DNA of 64,000 nucleotides. Origin: an uncultured Flavobacteriaceae bacterium (lineage in GTDB: Bacteria; Bacteroidota; Bacteroidia; Flavobacteriales; Flavobacteriaceae). The stretch is taken from positions 38,400 through 102,399 of the forward strand of contig CASIAE010000004.1 in the NCBI GenBank assembly GCA_949372605.1, read 5' to 3'. Within the stretch, counting starts at the first letter, position 1, and each line of letters opens with the position of its first letter. The position numbers and the translations under genes are program-made. This document shows, piece by piece, positions 21,535 through 32,320 of this stretch. The notes beneath the pieces were generated by a model. The model saw only the letters and a list, made by a program, of their open reading frames with translations, was not told where the DNA came from and made no database searches.

Positions 21535-21686
21535 GTTTACAGTAATTAATACACTTCAAAATTATATAAAAAATAAAGAGTGGGGCTTAATTCTAGAAAA
21601 GATGCAAAGCACACCACCTATTCCAGAAAATGAGTATTAAACTTAAAAGACCTTAACTGGCTCTCTACTGTCAGTTAATAGACAGT

Positions 21687-21800
21687 TGAAACCCCAAAAA
21701 ATCCAACCTAAAACTCTCAATTCAACACCCCACCCCTTCAAAATAATTCTATTTTCCTTTTGGGGATACGCTGGTGAAATGGGTGTATAGACTAATTCCT
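21687..21800 (+). repeat. intergenic repeat family 1, copy 2
   Basis: ccaaaaaatccaacctaaaactctcaattcaacaccccaccccttcaaaataattctattttccttttggggatacgctggtgaaatgggtg. Confidence 0.85.
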
Positions 21801-21940
21801 GCTCAACCCAAGTTTAAAATATTTATTATATTTAAATTATTAAAACCCACTAGTAAGTTTTGAGAATATTATTCTTACTTACATATTAAAAATAAATATT
21901 GATTTTTTCTGTGAGTTTAGATGTTTTTTAAAATGTAAAC

Positions 21941-22501
21941 TTGAGTAAAAAAAACAAAATACTACATATCGATAATGAACAACATCTAAAAAAAACCTTT
22001 GTAAGCATCTATGAAGAGAATTTTGAAAGATTGATTCGTTATGCTTTCTCTATAACTAAAGAAAGGGGCTTAGCTGAGGATGTAGTTTCCGAAGTTTTTA
22101 CCAATTTATGGGATAAAAGACACCGGCTAAATAAAATAAGAGAGATAAAATTTTATCTTAATACATCGGTAAGAAACCAAGCCATTAATATAATAACAAA
22201 GAACGCTAAACTACCCGTATCAAAAATAAGTAATGAATTTATAGATTATAATACCCCCATAGACATTATTGATCCTGAAAAGTTATTAATGGGAAAAGAA
22301 TTAGAAGAAATAGTCTCTAAAATGGTTTCTAACTTACCTCCTCAAGCAGGCTAAAGTTTATAATTTATCCCGAAATGAAAAATCCAATGAACAGATTTCA
22401 ATTGAAATGAGAATCTCAAAGAGAACGGTAGAAAACCATCTTTACAGTGGATTAAAAAAACTTAAAGAAGCAATGAGTAAATATTTTGAATCAGAAGATT
22501 G
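21941..22501 (+). pseudogene. ECF-type RNA polymerase sigma factor, single frameshift
   Basis: N-part ORF 21941..22354 (sigma-70 region 2); region 4 (YNLSRNEKSNEQISIEMRISKRTVENHLYSGLKKLKEAMSKYF) continues in another frame to the stop at about 22501. Confidence 0.85.
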
Positions 22502-22806
22502 AATATTCATTTAAAAATGGTCAATTTTTTAGGGTTAAATATTTAAAGTCCATTTCCTGTTTTCTGAAGATCATTTTCATTAAGCACCCTCATGTTTCAA
22601 AAATTAATAAGCAATTGTTTTAATCATTTGTATCAAACGATTAAAGAATTTAACAACCACAAGACTAAACATATTTCAATAAAATCAACTTTTTTATGTT
22701 ATTTTTTTATTAAAAACAATGTATTTATGATTTTTTCGTAAATATGTGATGGGCACTAAGTATTTAAGAACAAAAAAGACTCTATATAATTAACAGATAA
22801 AGCTAA

Positions 22807-23976
22807 ATGGAAAAACTTCTTTATAAATATCTTAACAACAAGCTGACTGAAGATGAAGTTAAAGAACTTCAAGCATGGCTAAAAAAGGATAAGGATAACC
22901 TTAGGGTTTTTGAGAATATCGTTGGAGATTGGAATTTATCGAACAATTACATTGATAATACCAAAGAAAAAGTCCTTTCTCAAATTCTAAGTCAAAACAA
23001 ATCAATTGCTAAAGAGACATCTATTCATAGAACGTTATGGAGCGGGGCTGCTAAAAAAATTGCCATAGCTGCAGCAGCTGTAATTGCCTTGTCTGTTTTG
23101 AACTTATATGATTTTGGTTTTAATAGTGATGAAAGCTCGGTTGTTGACACTTTTCAGGCGATTGAATCCGGAAAATCTAAGGCAATACTTACACTTGATA
23201 ATGGTAAAAAAATAGATTTAGTAGAAGAGCAAAACCTCAATTTGGAATCGGACGGAACTACCATTATTGGGGGAGGAAATTCCATCACTTACTTCAATAA
23301 AACATCTGACTCAAAAAAACAAAAATACAATTCACTAAAAACACCTCGAGGGGGGGAATTTTTTATTACCCTATCAGATAGCACCAAAGTTTGGTTAAAT
23401 GCTGAATCCGAGCTCAAATATCCTCTGGTTTTTTTAGGGGATAAAAGAACAGTTGAGTTGAAGGGTGAAGCCTTTTTTGAGGTGGCCCCCAATCAAAATA
23501 TACCATTTCAAGTTGTTTCTGGGGATCAAATTATCGAGGTACTTGGAACATCATTCAATGTTTCTTCCTATCAAGATGACACAGAAGTGGTTACCACCCT
23601 TATTGAGGGAAAGGTTAAAGTAAATCAAAAATTTGGAGACAAAAAAAGTATTATTCTATCTCCTAATGAACAGAGTATATTAAATAAGGAAACCCTTAAA
23701 ATAGAGAGTTTTAAAATTGATCCAGCTCATTTTACATCATGGAAGTCAGGGAAATTTTATTTCCGACAACAGAAATTGAAAGATATTACCAAAGTATTAT
23801 CTAGGTGGTATGATGTAGAAATCTTCTTTGTTGATTCTGCTTCAGAAAATAAACGATTTACGGGTAGATTTAAGAGGTATGAAAATTTTGATCATGTTCG
23901 ATCAATAATTGAATTAACTGAAGAAGTAACTTTTGTCAAAAAAGGGAAAACAGTAATAATTAAGCAACGAAAATAA
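22807..23976 (+). CDS. FecR-family anti-sigma factor
   Basis: TPRGGEFFITLSDSTKVWLNAESELKYP, VELKGEAFFEVAPN, VLGTSFNVSSY. Confidence 0.93.
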   Translation: MEKLLYKYLNNKLTEDEVKELQAWLKKDKDNLRVFENIVGDWNLSNNYIDNTKEKVLSQILSQNKSIAKETSIHRTLWSGAAKKIAIAAAAVIALSVLNLYDFGFNSDESSVVDTFQAIESGKSKAILTLDNGKKIDLVEEQNLNLESDGTTIIGGGNSITYFNKTSDSKKQKYNSLKTPRGGEFFITLSDSTKVWLNAESELKYPLVFLGDKRTVELKGEAFFEVAPNQNIPFQVVSGDQIIEVLGTSFNVSSYQDDTEVVTTLIEGKVKVNQKFGDKKSIILSPNEQSILNKETLKIESFKIDPAHFTSWKSGKFYFRQQKLKDITKVLSRWYDVEIFFVDSASENKRFTGRFKRYENFDHVRSIIELTEEVTFVKKGKTVIIKQRK

Positions 23977-24003
23977 TTTTTAAATAAGTGTAAAAAAAAG
24001 GGA

Positions 24004-27000
24004 ATGGTGGAACATTCCCTCTCAAATCTAGTACAATGCCTATTAAAACAATGTTTAACTAAACAAATCAAATTTATGAAAAAGTATGATGCCCTGAATA
24101 TTTTCGGGCGAAAAAATTTAATCCAAATTATGCGATTATCTGTAGTCTTCTATTTTTTTTCAATTACCCCCGCTATTAGCGCTTACTCTCAGACAGAATT
24201 AACAATTCGCTTGAGCAACGTTGAAGTGGGACAGGTGATTGATGAAATTATGAATCAAAGCGAATATGATTTCTTTTATAGCTCTGAATTATTTGCAGGT
24301 TTACCAAAGGTAACGATCAATTTAGAAAAAGTATTTCTTGATAAAATCTTGAGAAATATTTTACCAAATAATTTCATTTTTGAAATTCGTGACAAAGAGG
24401 TCATAATCAAGAAAAATCCAAAAAACCTTTCACCTAATTCAATTGAGGTAAACCAAGAAGAACAAAAAAGAACAATCAGTGGAACGATTTCTGATTCTGA
24501 TGGTAGCCCTCTACCAGGGGCATCTATTTTGGAAGTGGGTACAGAAAATGGAACAACTTCAGATTTTGACGGAAAATTTACAATGCAATTAGAAAATGAA
24601 GACGCAGTGTTGGAAGCTTCATTTATTGGTTTTGAAACGACTGAGCTTATTGTAGGATCATCTGATAATGTGAGTATTTCCATGAATGCTGAAGATTCGT
24701 TTTTGAATGAAGTTGTAATTACATCTTTGGGGATTTCTAGAGAAAAAAAATCACTTGGATATGCTGTAACTACAGTTGATGGAGATAATGTTAATACAAT
24801 TAAGGATAATAACTTAGCAAGTTCACTTACGGGTAAAGTTGCAGGATTGCAGATAACAGGAGCAGGATCTATGGGTTCTGGTTCAAGAATCACAATACGT
24901 GGTAACAATTCGTTAGGCGGAAATTCTCAGGCACTTATTGTTGTGGATGGTATGCCTATCAATTCTTCTTTACCATTGAGTAGGGAGGGTAATCAGAGAG
25001 AGCGTGGAGCTAATGATTCAGGTGGACAACCAAGCTTCGAGCCGAGTATTTCTGGTGGTGGTATTACTGATATTAACCCAGATGATGTTGAAACTATCTC
25101 TGTACTTAGGGGACCCAGTGCAGCAGCACTTTATGGTTCAAGAGCTGGTAATGGAGTAATACTTATTACAACAAAAAAGGGTTCGCGCGATAATAAAATT
25201 GGGGTAACATTAAAAACAAACCTATATGCAGATACTCCTATGTTTTTACCAGATTTTCAAAATCAATATGGTCAAGGTTCATTGGGGGCTCCAAATTTAG
25301 ATCGCTCCGCCGGCACCTGGGTTGCTGAGTCATGGGGAGGGAAACTAGATGGTTCTCAGCAACCATACTATGATGGGACAACAAAACCCTATAGCGCACA
25401 ACCAAATAACGTTGAAAACTTTTTTAGAACAGGAATGCGAGCAATTACAACTCTTTCTGTTGACAAAGGATCAGATGCTGGCTCTATTCGATTTTCTTAC
25501 ACCAATAACTCTTCCGAATCAATTGTAGAAAATTCGGATTTAAACAGCCATAATTTTAATTTAAGGGCAGTAGCCAATGTTTCTGATAAATTAACTCTTG
25601 ATACTAAAGCTACCTATTTTACCCAAGAAGTCAAAAACAGGGCATCTACAACTGGAGCTCAAGGTAGCATGGCTTTCTTATATCGTATGCCAAGGAATGT
25701 TGCGATTGATGGTTTGCGTGATTATCAAAAGAAAAATCCGTCAACACCAGAGGATTTTGCAGTGAGTTCTTATGGTGACCAAGAAGGAAACCCTTTCTGG
25801 CAAACTCTTCATGATGAAACTAATGTCCGCAGAAATAGATTTTTAGGCTATGTTAAAATAAATTATGAGTTTACAGACTGGCTCAGTGCGTTTGCGCGTG
25901 TAGGTGCTGATGTTACTAACGTAAGAGAGAACACTCTCTATAAGCCAGGACATCACTTTATAACTACTGGGTCAATGAGCCTTGGAGAAAGCACATTTAA
26001 CGAGTTAAACTCTGAATTCTTGGTAACTGCAAAGCATCAGTTTACAGATAAAATAAGCGTTATAGCTAACGTAGGTGGTAACTTATCTAAAAGGAGTTCT
26101 GAAGGAATGATGGTTTATGGTTCTGATTTTAAAGTTCCAACGAAGTTTTTCATGTCGAACTTAAATTTGGTTGCTGCACCTGAAGAAGCACCTCAGGCCA
26201 TTAAAAAAGTAAACTCTTTCTACGGGGCTTTAAATTTAGCGTACGATAACTTCTTGTACCTAGATGTATCTGCTCGTAACGATTGGTCATCTACTTTAAG
26301 TGAAAATAATAGATCCTTCTTTTATAGTTCTGCGAGTTTATCCGCGATACTCAATAAATTTATTGACCCAGAGCAGAATTTTTTCAATCTTTTTAAAGTT
26401 CGTGCTAGTATAGCTGAGGTTGGTAATGATACCGATCCTTACCAGCTAGCCCAAACATATGACGTTCCTGGTAAAGGCTACCTTGGACTAACTTCTCTGA
26501 GCAACAAACCAATTAAATTAAACGCAGATTTAAAGCCTGAAACGGTAACTTCTTCCGAATTTGGATTAGAATTAGTCATGCTTAATAATAAAGTTTCCTT
26601 GGATGTAACTGTTTATAATACGGAAACTAAAGATTTAATCTTTGATGTTCCAGTGCCAGCATCTACAGGTTTTTTGTTTAATAGATCAAATATTGGTTTG
26701 GTAACTAACAATGGTCTGGAGATTTCACTTGGTGCAGCCTTAATCGACAATAATGATCTTTCTTGGAACACTTCACTTTTTTACTCCAAAAATGAAAATA
26801 AGATTGAAGAGTTAATTGATGGACTTGATAAGTTTGTATACAACACTTCCACTGACGGTAATTTAACTGTTGGTGCAACTAAAGGTGGGAGCATAGGTGA
26901 TATGTATGGTAGAGTTTTTACTGGTGAAACCGATGCAGGTGGTTTACCACTTGGATCAGCGGGTGCAACAGAACTATTAGGAAATGCACAACCTGATTTC

Positions 27001-27504
27001 TTAGCCGGATGGTCTAACACTATTAAGTACAAAGATTTCTCTATGAGTTTCTTAATTGATGCTCGCATAGGTGGTCAAATTTATTCACAAACCTCCGCTG
27101 ACTTAGACAGATATGGTGTGTCAGAAAGAAGCTTACAATACCGTGATACAGGAATAACTGTAAGTGGGACTAATACAGGATCAGGTTCTGCAAATACGGA
27201 AAGTATTTCTAGTGAAGAATATTGGACATCAATGTCTGAAATTTCTGGCAACTATGTTTATGACCAGGACAATATAAGATTTAGAGAATTATCTATTGGG
27301 TATAATGTTCCTAATGTGTCTTCGATTGGACTTGAGAGTGCAAACATTCAATTAGTGGGTAGAAATTTATTCTTCTTCTCTAAAAGTGCTGAAGACATTG
27401 ATCCTGAAGCCATGTTAGGTACAACAATTGGAGTGCAAGGTATGTCACACAACGCAATGCCTACCCTAAGAAGTTTGGGCTTGAATTTAACTTTGAATTT
27501 TTAA
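24004..27504 (+). CDS. SusC/RagA TonB-linked outer-membrane protein with N-terminal STN domain
   Basis: STN domain, carboxypeptidase-like domain GTISDSDGSPLPGASILEVGTENGTTSDFDGKF, plug TSLGISREKKSLGYAV; real start probably MKKYDALN at about 24076. Confidence 0.95.
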   Translation: MVEHSLSNLVQCLLKQCLTKQIKFMKKYDALNIFGRKNLIQIMRLSVVFYFFSITPAISAYSQTELTIRLSNVEVGQVIDEIMNQSEYDFFYSSELFAGLPKVTINLEKVFLDKILRNILPNNFIFEIRDKEVIIKKNPKNLSPNSIEVNQEEQKRTISGTISDSDGSPLPGASILEVGTENGTTSDFDGKFTMQLENEDAVLEASFIGFETTELIVGSSDNVSISMNAEDSFLNEVVITSLGISREKKSLGYAVTTVDGDNVNTIKDNNLASSLTGKVAGLQITGAGSMGSGSRITIRGNNSLGGNSQALIVVDGMPINSSLPLSREGNQRERGANDSGGQPSFEPSISGGGITDINPDDVETISVLRGPSAAALYGSRAGNGVILITTKKGSRDNKIGVTLKTNLYADTPMFLPDFQNQYGQGSLGAPNLDRSAGTWVAESWGGKLDGSQQPYYDGTTKPYSAQPNNVENFFRTGMRAITTLSVDKGSDAGSIRFSYTNNSSESIVENSDLNSHNFNLRAVANVSDKLTLDTKATYFTQEVKNRASTTGAQGSMAFLYRMPRNVAIDGLRDYQKKNPSTPEDFAVSSYGDQEGNPFWQTLHDETNVRRNRFLGYVKINYEFTDWLSAFARVGADVTNVRENTLYKPGHHFITTGSMSLGESTFNELNSEFLVTAKHQFTDKISVIANVGGNLSKRSSEGMMVYGSDFKVPTKFFMSNLNLVAAPEEAPQAIKKVNSFYGALNLAYDNFLYLDVSARNDWSSTLSENNRSFFYSSASLSAILNKFIDPEQNFFNLFKVRASIAEVGNDTDPYQLAQTYDVPGKGYLGLTSLSNKPIKLNADLKPETVTSSEFGLELVMLNNKVSLDVTVYNTETKDLIFDVPVPASTGFLFNRSNIGLVTNNGLEISLGAALIDNNDLSWNTSLFYSKNENKIEELIDGLDKFVYNTSTDGNLTVGATKGGSIGDMYGRVFTGETDAGGLPLGSAGATELLGNAQPDFLAGWSNTIKYKDFSMSFLIDARIGGQIYSQTSADLDRYGVSERSLQYRDTGITVSGTNTGSGSANTESISSEEYWTSMSEISGNYVYDQDNIRFRELSIGYNVPNVSSIGLESANIQLVGRNLFFFSKSAEDIDPEAMLGTTIGVQGMSHNAMPTLRSLGLNLTLNF

Positions 27505-27515
27505 TATTTAACAAA

Positions 27516-29213
27516 ATGAAAAATAAAATTATATTACTTTACAGTAGTCTTATATTAGTTTCAACGCTGTCTTGTACAGATGACTTCAATGAAATCAATC
27601 AACAACCTAATGCACTTTCTACAGAAGATGTAAGTGCCAAGTTTTTTGTTACTAATATTCAACAGAAGCTTTTAAGGCCTACAATGATACCTCTATGGTT
27701 TGGAGACGTAATACATCCTGATCAATTTTCTGGTTATGCATCAAATGGATGGGCTGGATCTGATTGGAATGGCGATTTAGGATGGGTATACAGCAGTTTT
27801 TATACTGACCTAGGTTGTTGGGACTGGCTTGCTAATTACAATAGTGATTTAACTTCATACTTGAACAATGTTGGTAAAGGTGGCACTTTAGAGGATGAAA
27901 TGTATTATGCTCTTGGGTTAATAAATAAAGGGTTTTACTATCAACAATTTACAGAAGCCTTTGGAATGATACCATATTCAGAAGCATCTGATCCAAAGAT
28001 AACATTACCCAAGTATGATGATCAAATCGATATTTACAAAGGTATAATTGCTGATCTTGATGAAGCCATTACTATTATTGGAAGTAATAATGAAGCTGGT
28101 AGTGGATTTGGTATACTTCGTGAAAATGATGTAGTATTTAATGGAAATATGCAAAACTGGAAAAAAGCTGCAAACAGTTTAAAGTTGCGAATAGCACTAC
28201 GTGCCCACGGCGGTGTGGGAGAGGATTTTTCTGCAACTACTGCTGCTGAAGCAATTTCATCAGGTGTATTAGCTGATGATGATGCTTTATTTAAAGGTTA
28301 TGCTGAAGAGGCAGATATATGGGGGGGTTCTTCATCATATGGAGATGTTTGGCATGCTTTTGCTACTAGTCAATGGAAAACTACTGAGGCGATGATAAAC
28401 ATCTTAAAAAATAGTGATGATCCAAGACTATCTAAGATAGCTAAACCTAGTGTTGGTGGAACAATGAAAATCGTGAAGCCAATTGAAGGTGATGGTGTTC
28501 CTCTAATAGCTGATCATGTTGCTTTTCTCAAAAGCACTCTTGATAAAGCTGGACTTGTTTTAGATACAGATTATACTTGGACAGAAACGGCTGCTGATTT
28601 GACCATCACCATGCCAGAAAATACTAATTATGTAGGTATGCCTTCACGTTTAAGCGGAAAGCTTAAGGGCTACATGCCGGATGAATTATTTTCTGACCCA
28701 GCGGACAGAATAACTCAAAAAACAAATGAAGGTAAGCCATTATTCCCAACAATTTTAATGACATCTGCTGATTCACATTTTATGATAGCAGAGGCAATTG
28801 TTAAAGGACTCGCCTCTGGTGATGCTAATACTTACTATCAACTAGGTTTAGATAAAGCGATGGCTATTTGGGAAACAGATACTGATACTGATTTTTTAGC
28901 TTCTAATATGGGCTCATTGACTGGAACTAATGAAGAAATGCTTGAGAAAATAGCAACGCAACGTTGGTTAGTTAATTATACCAACGGTTACGAAGGTTGG
29001 TCTATCGTTAGAGATACTGGATATCCCACTTCAGCTGTCATAACATCTGATAATAACGATATAGTGAGTTTTGCTGGAGAAATGAATGGAAAACAGTCAC
29101 AAAGGTTAAGATATGGCACCAGCACCTATAGTTCAAACGGAGCTAATGTAAATGCTGCTGTGGCTAAACAAGGTCCTGATAACATGACAACTAAATTATG
29201 GTTTGCAAAATAA
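27516..29213 (+). CDS. SusD/RagB-family lipoprotein
   Basis: LSCTDDFNEINQQPNAL lipobox, adjacent to SusC, INKGFYYQQFTEAFGMIPYSEA. Confidence 0.9.
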   Translation: MKNKIILLYSSLILVSTLSCTDDFNEINQQPNALSTEDVSAKFFVTNIQQKLLRPTMIPLWFGDVIHPDQFSGYASNGWAGSDWNGDLGWVYSSFYTDLGCWDWLANYNSDLTSYLNNVGKGGTLEDEMYYALGLINKGFYYQQFTEAFGMIPYSEASDPKITLPKYDDQIDIYKGIIADLDEAITIIGSNNEAGSGFGILRENDVVFNGNMQNWKKAANSLKLRIALRAHGGVGEDFSATTAAEAISSGVLADDDALFKGYAEEADIWGGSSSYGDVWHAFATSQWKTTEAMINILKNSDDPRLSKIAKPSVGGTMKIVKPIEGDGVPLIADHVAFLKSTLDKAGLVLDTDYTWTETAADLTITMPENTNYVGMPSRLSGKLKGYMPDELFSDPADRITQKTNEGKPLFPTILMTSADSHFMIAEAIVKGLASGDANTYYQLGLDKAMAIWETDTDTDFLASNMGSLTGTNEEMLEKIATQRWLVNYTNGYEGWSIVRDTGYPTSAVITSDNNDIVSFAGEMNGKQSQRLRYGTSTYSSNGANVNAAVAKQGPDNMTTKLWFAK

Positions 29214-29245
29214 TGTTTTATAATATTATGTTTTAATCATTGGTA

Positions 29246-29275
29246 AAAGAGGGCTCATAAGCCCTCTTTTTTTTG
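29246..29275 (+). terminator. Rho-independent terminator after susCD
   Basis: AGAGGGCT-CATA-AGCCCTCT followed by TTTTTTT. Confidence 0.92.
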
Positions 29276-29330
29276 GATTAGATGCTTAAAAGTTGTTACT
29301 GCTTTAACAAAGACTAATAAATTATAACAC

Positions 29331-29478
29331 ACAAGAATATACTCTCTCAAACGAGAATCTTAAGGCAACCATTTCAGACTTTAATAACTCTTTAAGTACT
29401 ATTAGAGAAGAGTTAAAGACTTGTGTTTCTAGTCTAACTGCGATTCAAACTTCATTAACAGTTCGAGAAAAATTATAA
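29331..29478 (+). pseudogene. orphan coiled-coil coding fragment without start codon
   Basis: My translation TQEYTLSNENLKATISDFNNSLSTIREELKTCVSSLTAIQTSLTVREKL*. Confidence 0.35.
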
Positions 29479-29568
29479 AAATTCAACTTGTCTGCTTCAC
29501 TTCCTTTTCCAAGAAATATAAAAACATATTCTACATTTACCTAATTACAAAATTAAAAGCATAAAAAA

Positions 29569-30501
29569 ATGAAGAATAAATTTAGAACAATGACAAAAAA
29601 TATTTTTGTGTTATTAATTTTAACGGCACTACTATTTGGTTGTCGTGAAGATGATACAACTAAACCAGATGATAAGGAGTACAATTGCATCAATACGAAT
29701 CATTCTGGCCATACAACAATTGTACATGAAGGAGTAACTAGAGAATACATCCTGTATATACCTACGTCATATGACAGCAATACTCCTAGCCCATTGATAA
29801 TTAATTTTCATGGTTATGGAGGTTGTGCCTCAAATTTTTCAAGCGCAGTTGGTGATTTAAATTCGTTGGCTGACAGTGAAAATTTCATTGTAGCATACCC
29901 TCAGGCTGTTGTTGGCAAAAAAGGAGATGTATACTGGAATCCAGAAGACAACGGAATTCAAAACATAGAGGAAAATGATGTTTTTTTTACAGAGCAGCTC
30001 ATCGAAGATATCAGCAATGAATATAATGTTAATTCATCCAAAGTATATGCAACAGGATATTCCAATGGAGGTATGATGTCTTATGGTCTTGCATGCTCTA
30101 AAGGAGACCTAATTGCCGCAGTAGGAATTATGTCAGGAATCATGCTTGAACAAACATGCGATGTAAACAAGTATACCTCGGTCATACATTTTCATAGTAC
30201 TTCTGATAACGTACTCCCTTTCGATGGCAATCAGGATTATCAATCCGTTTCCGATGTGGTGAATTTCTGGTTAAGTCATAATGGCATTCCAGCTTCCAAT
30301 CTCGTTACAATAGAATTCAATGATGGTGACATGGAACGTGAATCGTATACAGGTGGAAACGAAAATACATCAGTTGTTTTATATACAGATTACAAAGAAC
30401 ACGATAAAGGTGGTCATGTATGGTTTAGTGGTGACATAGATGGAAACAGTCCAAACCAAATACTGTGGGATTTTTTGTCCTCTTACTCTCTTGATGATTA
30501 G
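29569..30501 (+). CDS. PHB depolymerase/LpqC-like or feruloyl esterase-like (CE1-type) lipoprotein
   Basis: GYSNGGMMSYGLAC nucleophile elbow, LIINFHGYGGCASNF, late catalytic-His context HDKGGHVW. Confidence 0.85.
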   Translation: MKNKFRTMTKNIFVLLILTALLFGCREDDTTKPDDKEYNCINTNHSGHTTIVHEGVTREYILYIPTSYDSNTPSPLIINFHGYGGCASNFSSAVGDLNSLADSENFIVAYPQAVVGKKGDVYWNPEDNGIQNIEENDVFFTEQLIEDISNEYNVNSSKVYATGYSNGGMMSYGLACSKGDLIAAVGIMSGIMLEQTCDVNKYTSVIHFHSTSDNVLPFDGNQDYQSVSDVVNFWLSHNGIPASNLVTIEFNDGDMERESYTGGNENTSVVLYTDYKEHDKGGHVWFSGDIDGNSPNQILWDFLSSYSLDD

Positions 30502-30775
30502 GATTCATATTTCACTTATAAAAATATTGATTTAATAACATTGCCTTAAATATTTGAGTTTGGAAATTGAAGACAAAGCAATGAGGTTAAGGTAATCAGA
30601 ATTAATATATGTGATAAACAATACTTATAAACAATAGCATTCCTAAACGAAGCTATTGCTAATAGTCAAAATATTAATTAAGTAATGTTATTTAAATATT
30701 ATTAAATACATATCATTAGTGCAGTTGCTGCCGTAGGAGTTTCATGCTTGTATAATTTCAGTTTATCTAACCCTT

Positions 30776-31798
30776 CTACTCCTCTTTTAAAACTTCCTTA
30801 ATGGAATACTTTTCCCAGGCTTTCAATACTCTGATTGTCTTATTGGGGTTCCGTTTTTCTATCTCCTTGAAGGCTTGTCCCAAGTCACTACTGTATTTCC
30901 AGTTGAATATTAGGTTGGTGGTTTTCAATTCATCGCCTAAAGAAGTTGTAAAATCATCCCAATGAATTGGAACCAATACCTCTGCTTTTAAAGGATCAAT
31001 CAAGTGTTCTTGGTAACCGTTGATATAGGATGCATCCATGGTTTCTAATCCTGCGATAGAAAGAAACAATATATCGGCATCAAAGTCAGTGGGAAGGCTG
31101 CCTTCCCGATAACCAGCACTTGCTTGAATGGCGAATTTCAATCCTTCATAGTCTACTAAAATGGTATAACTATCGCCTTCTTTGTAATCAAAAATGGAAG
31201 CAGGTGGATGGAGCGGGGCGCTTATTTCATTTTCCAATAAAACTTTCCTTTGTGCTGCATCGGGATACTGCCAGTGCTTGGACTTTACCACTTGAATCTT
31301 GAATTTCCCAACTGAATACTGGCTATCCCATTGTGGGGTCATCATCTGTTCTTCATCCAAGCCATGGCCTCTTCCAATATTGAGGGTAGAGGAAGACCCC
31401 CATAATTCGGCCTTGGTCATGTCTGCGACAAGAGCTGCATCCATGGCGTGATCAAAATGGGAATGCACAGGAATGATCATGTCCAAATTGTCGATTCCTG
31501 CCTTTTCCAAGCATTTCTGGATTACTGCTTTATTGGGTTTAACCTGACCAAACACTACTTCTGTGGCACTTGGCCGAGTAAAGAACGCATCTGTCATCCA
31601 AGCATTTTCTCCATCATCAAACAAAAGATTGGTGTTGCCCAAAAAGGTGACCGTAAAGGGTAGAGGAGTATCCATTTTCTTTTCCAAACCATAGCGACTT
31701 AGTTCCGCTGGTCTAGGACGGATATTCCATAAGACCAAGACACTTAGACTGCTCAATAACAGAAAAGCACCAAGGCCATAAAGTATTTTTTTGATCAT
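30776..31798 (-). CDS. MBL-fold metallo-hydrolase
   Basis: MIIPVHSHFDHAMDAALVADMT (HxHxDH) and VLVPIHWDDFT. Confidence 0.85.
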   Translation of the reverse strand: MIKKILYGLGAFLLLSSLSVLVLWNIRPRPAELSRYGLEKKMDTPLPFTVTFLGNTNLLFDDGENAWMTDAFFTRPSATEVVFGQVKPNKAVIQKCLEKAGIDNLDMIIPVHSHFDHAMDAALVADMTKAELWGSSSTLNIGRGHGLDEEQMMTPQWDSQYSVGKFKIQVVKSKHWQYPDAAQRKVLLENEISAPLHPPASIFDYKEGDSYTILVDYEGLKFAIQASAGYREGSLPTDFDADILFLSIAGLETMDASYINGYQEHLIDPLKAEVLVPIHWDDFTTSLGDELKTTNLIFNWKYSSDLGQAFKEIEKRNPNKTIRVLKAWEKYSIKEVLKEE

Positions 31799-32141
31799 GC
31801 TATTGAAGGTCTTGTTTATGGTTAGTTGCGTGTATTAAACACTAAAGTTAATATCATTTTAAGCGTTGACAAGAAACGGCTCTTGTAATTGTGTGAGTTT
31901 AAGTGAGTATTTGTAAGATTTATTTTATTGTTTTAGTTTTATGAGTGATGCACTCAAGGTAAATAAAAAGCTATCTACTTTAATTGATGCAGAACTAAAA
32001 TAAACTAATGACGTTGGCCTAGATTACAATGATTTAATAAATGACTTTGAGGAAAAATTGATGTTATGGGAAAAAGAAATAAGAAAAGGGGTAGATATCA
32101 TATCGAATTATAACTGCTTCCAATGAAAAAAATAGACATTC

Positions 32142-32245
32142 AAAAAACCAACCCAAAACTCTCAATTTAACACCCCACCACTTTAAAATAAATCTATTTT
32201 CCTTTTGGGGATGTGCTGGTGAAATGGGTATATAAGCCTAATCCC
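32142..32245 (+). repeat. intergenic repeat family 1, copy 3
   Basis: aaaccaacccaaaactctcaatttaacaccccaccactttaaaataaatctattttccttttggggatgtgctggtgaaatgggtatataagcctaatccc. Confidence 0.85.
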
Positions 32246-32320
32246 AAGCGTGTCGATTCGATCTACAATTTAATTATCGTACTTTAGCGAATTGAGTCTT
32301 AACAAAAACAATCTCGTGTC

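Noticed and set aside
24276-24908. 210-aa minus-strand ORF
   Set aside because: Antisense shadow of the susC gene; low-complexity composition typical of a spurious frame.
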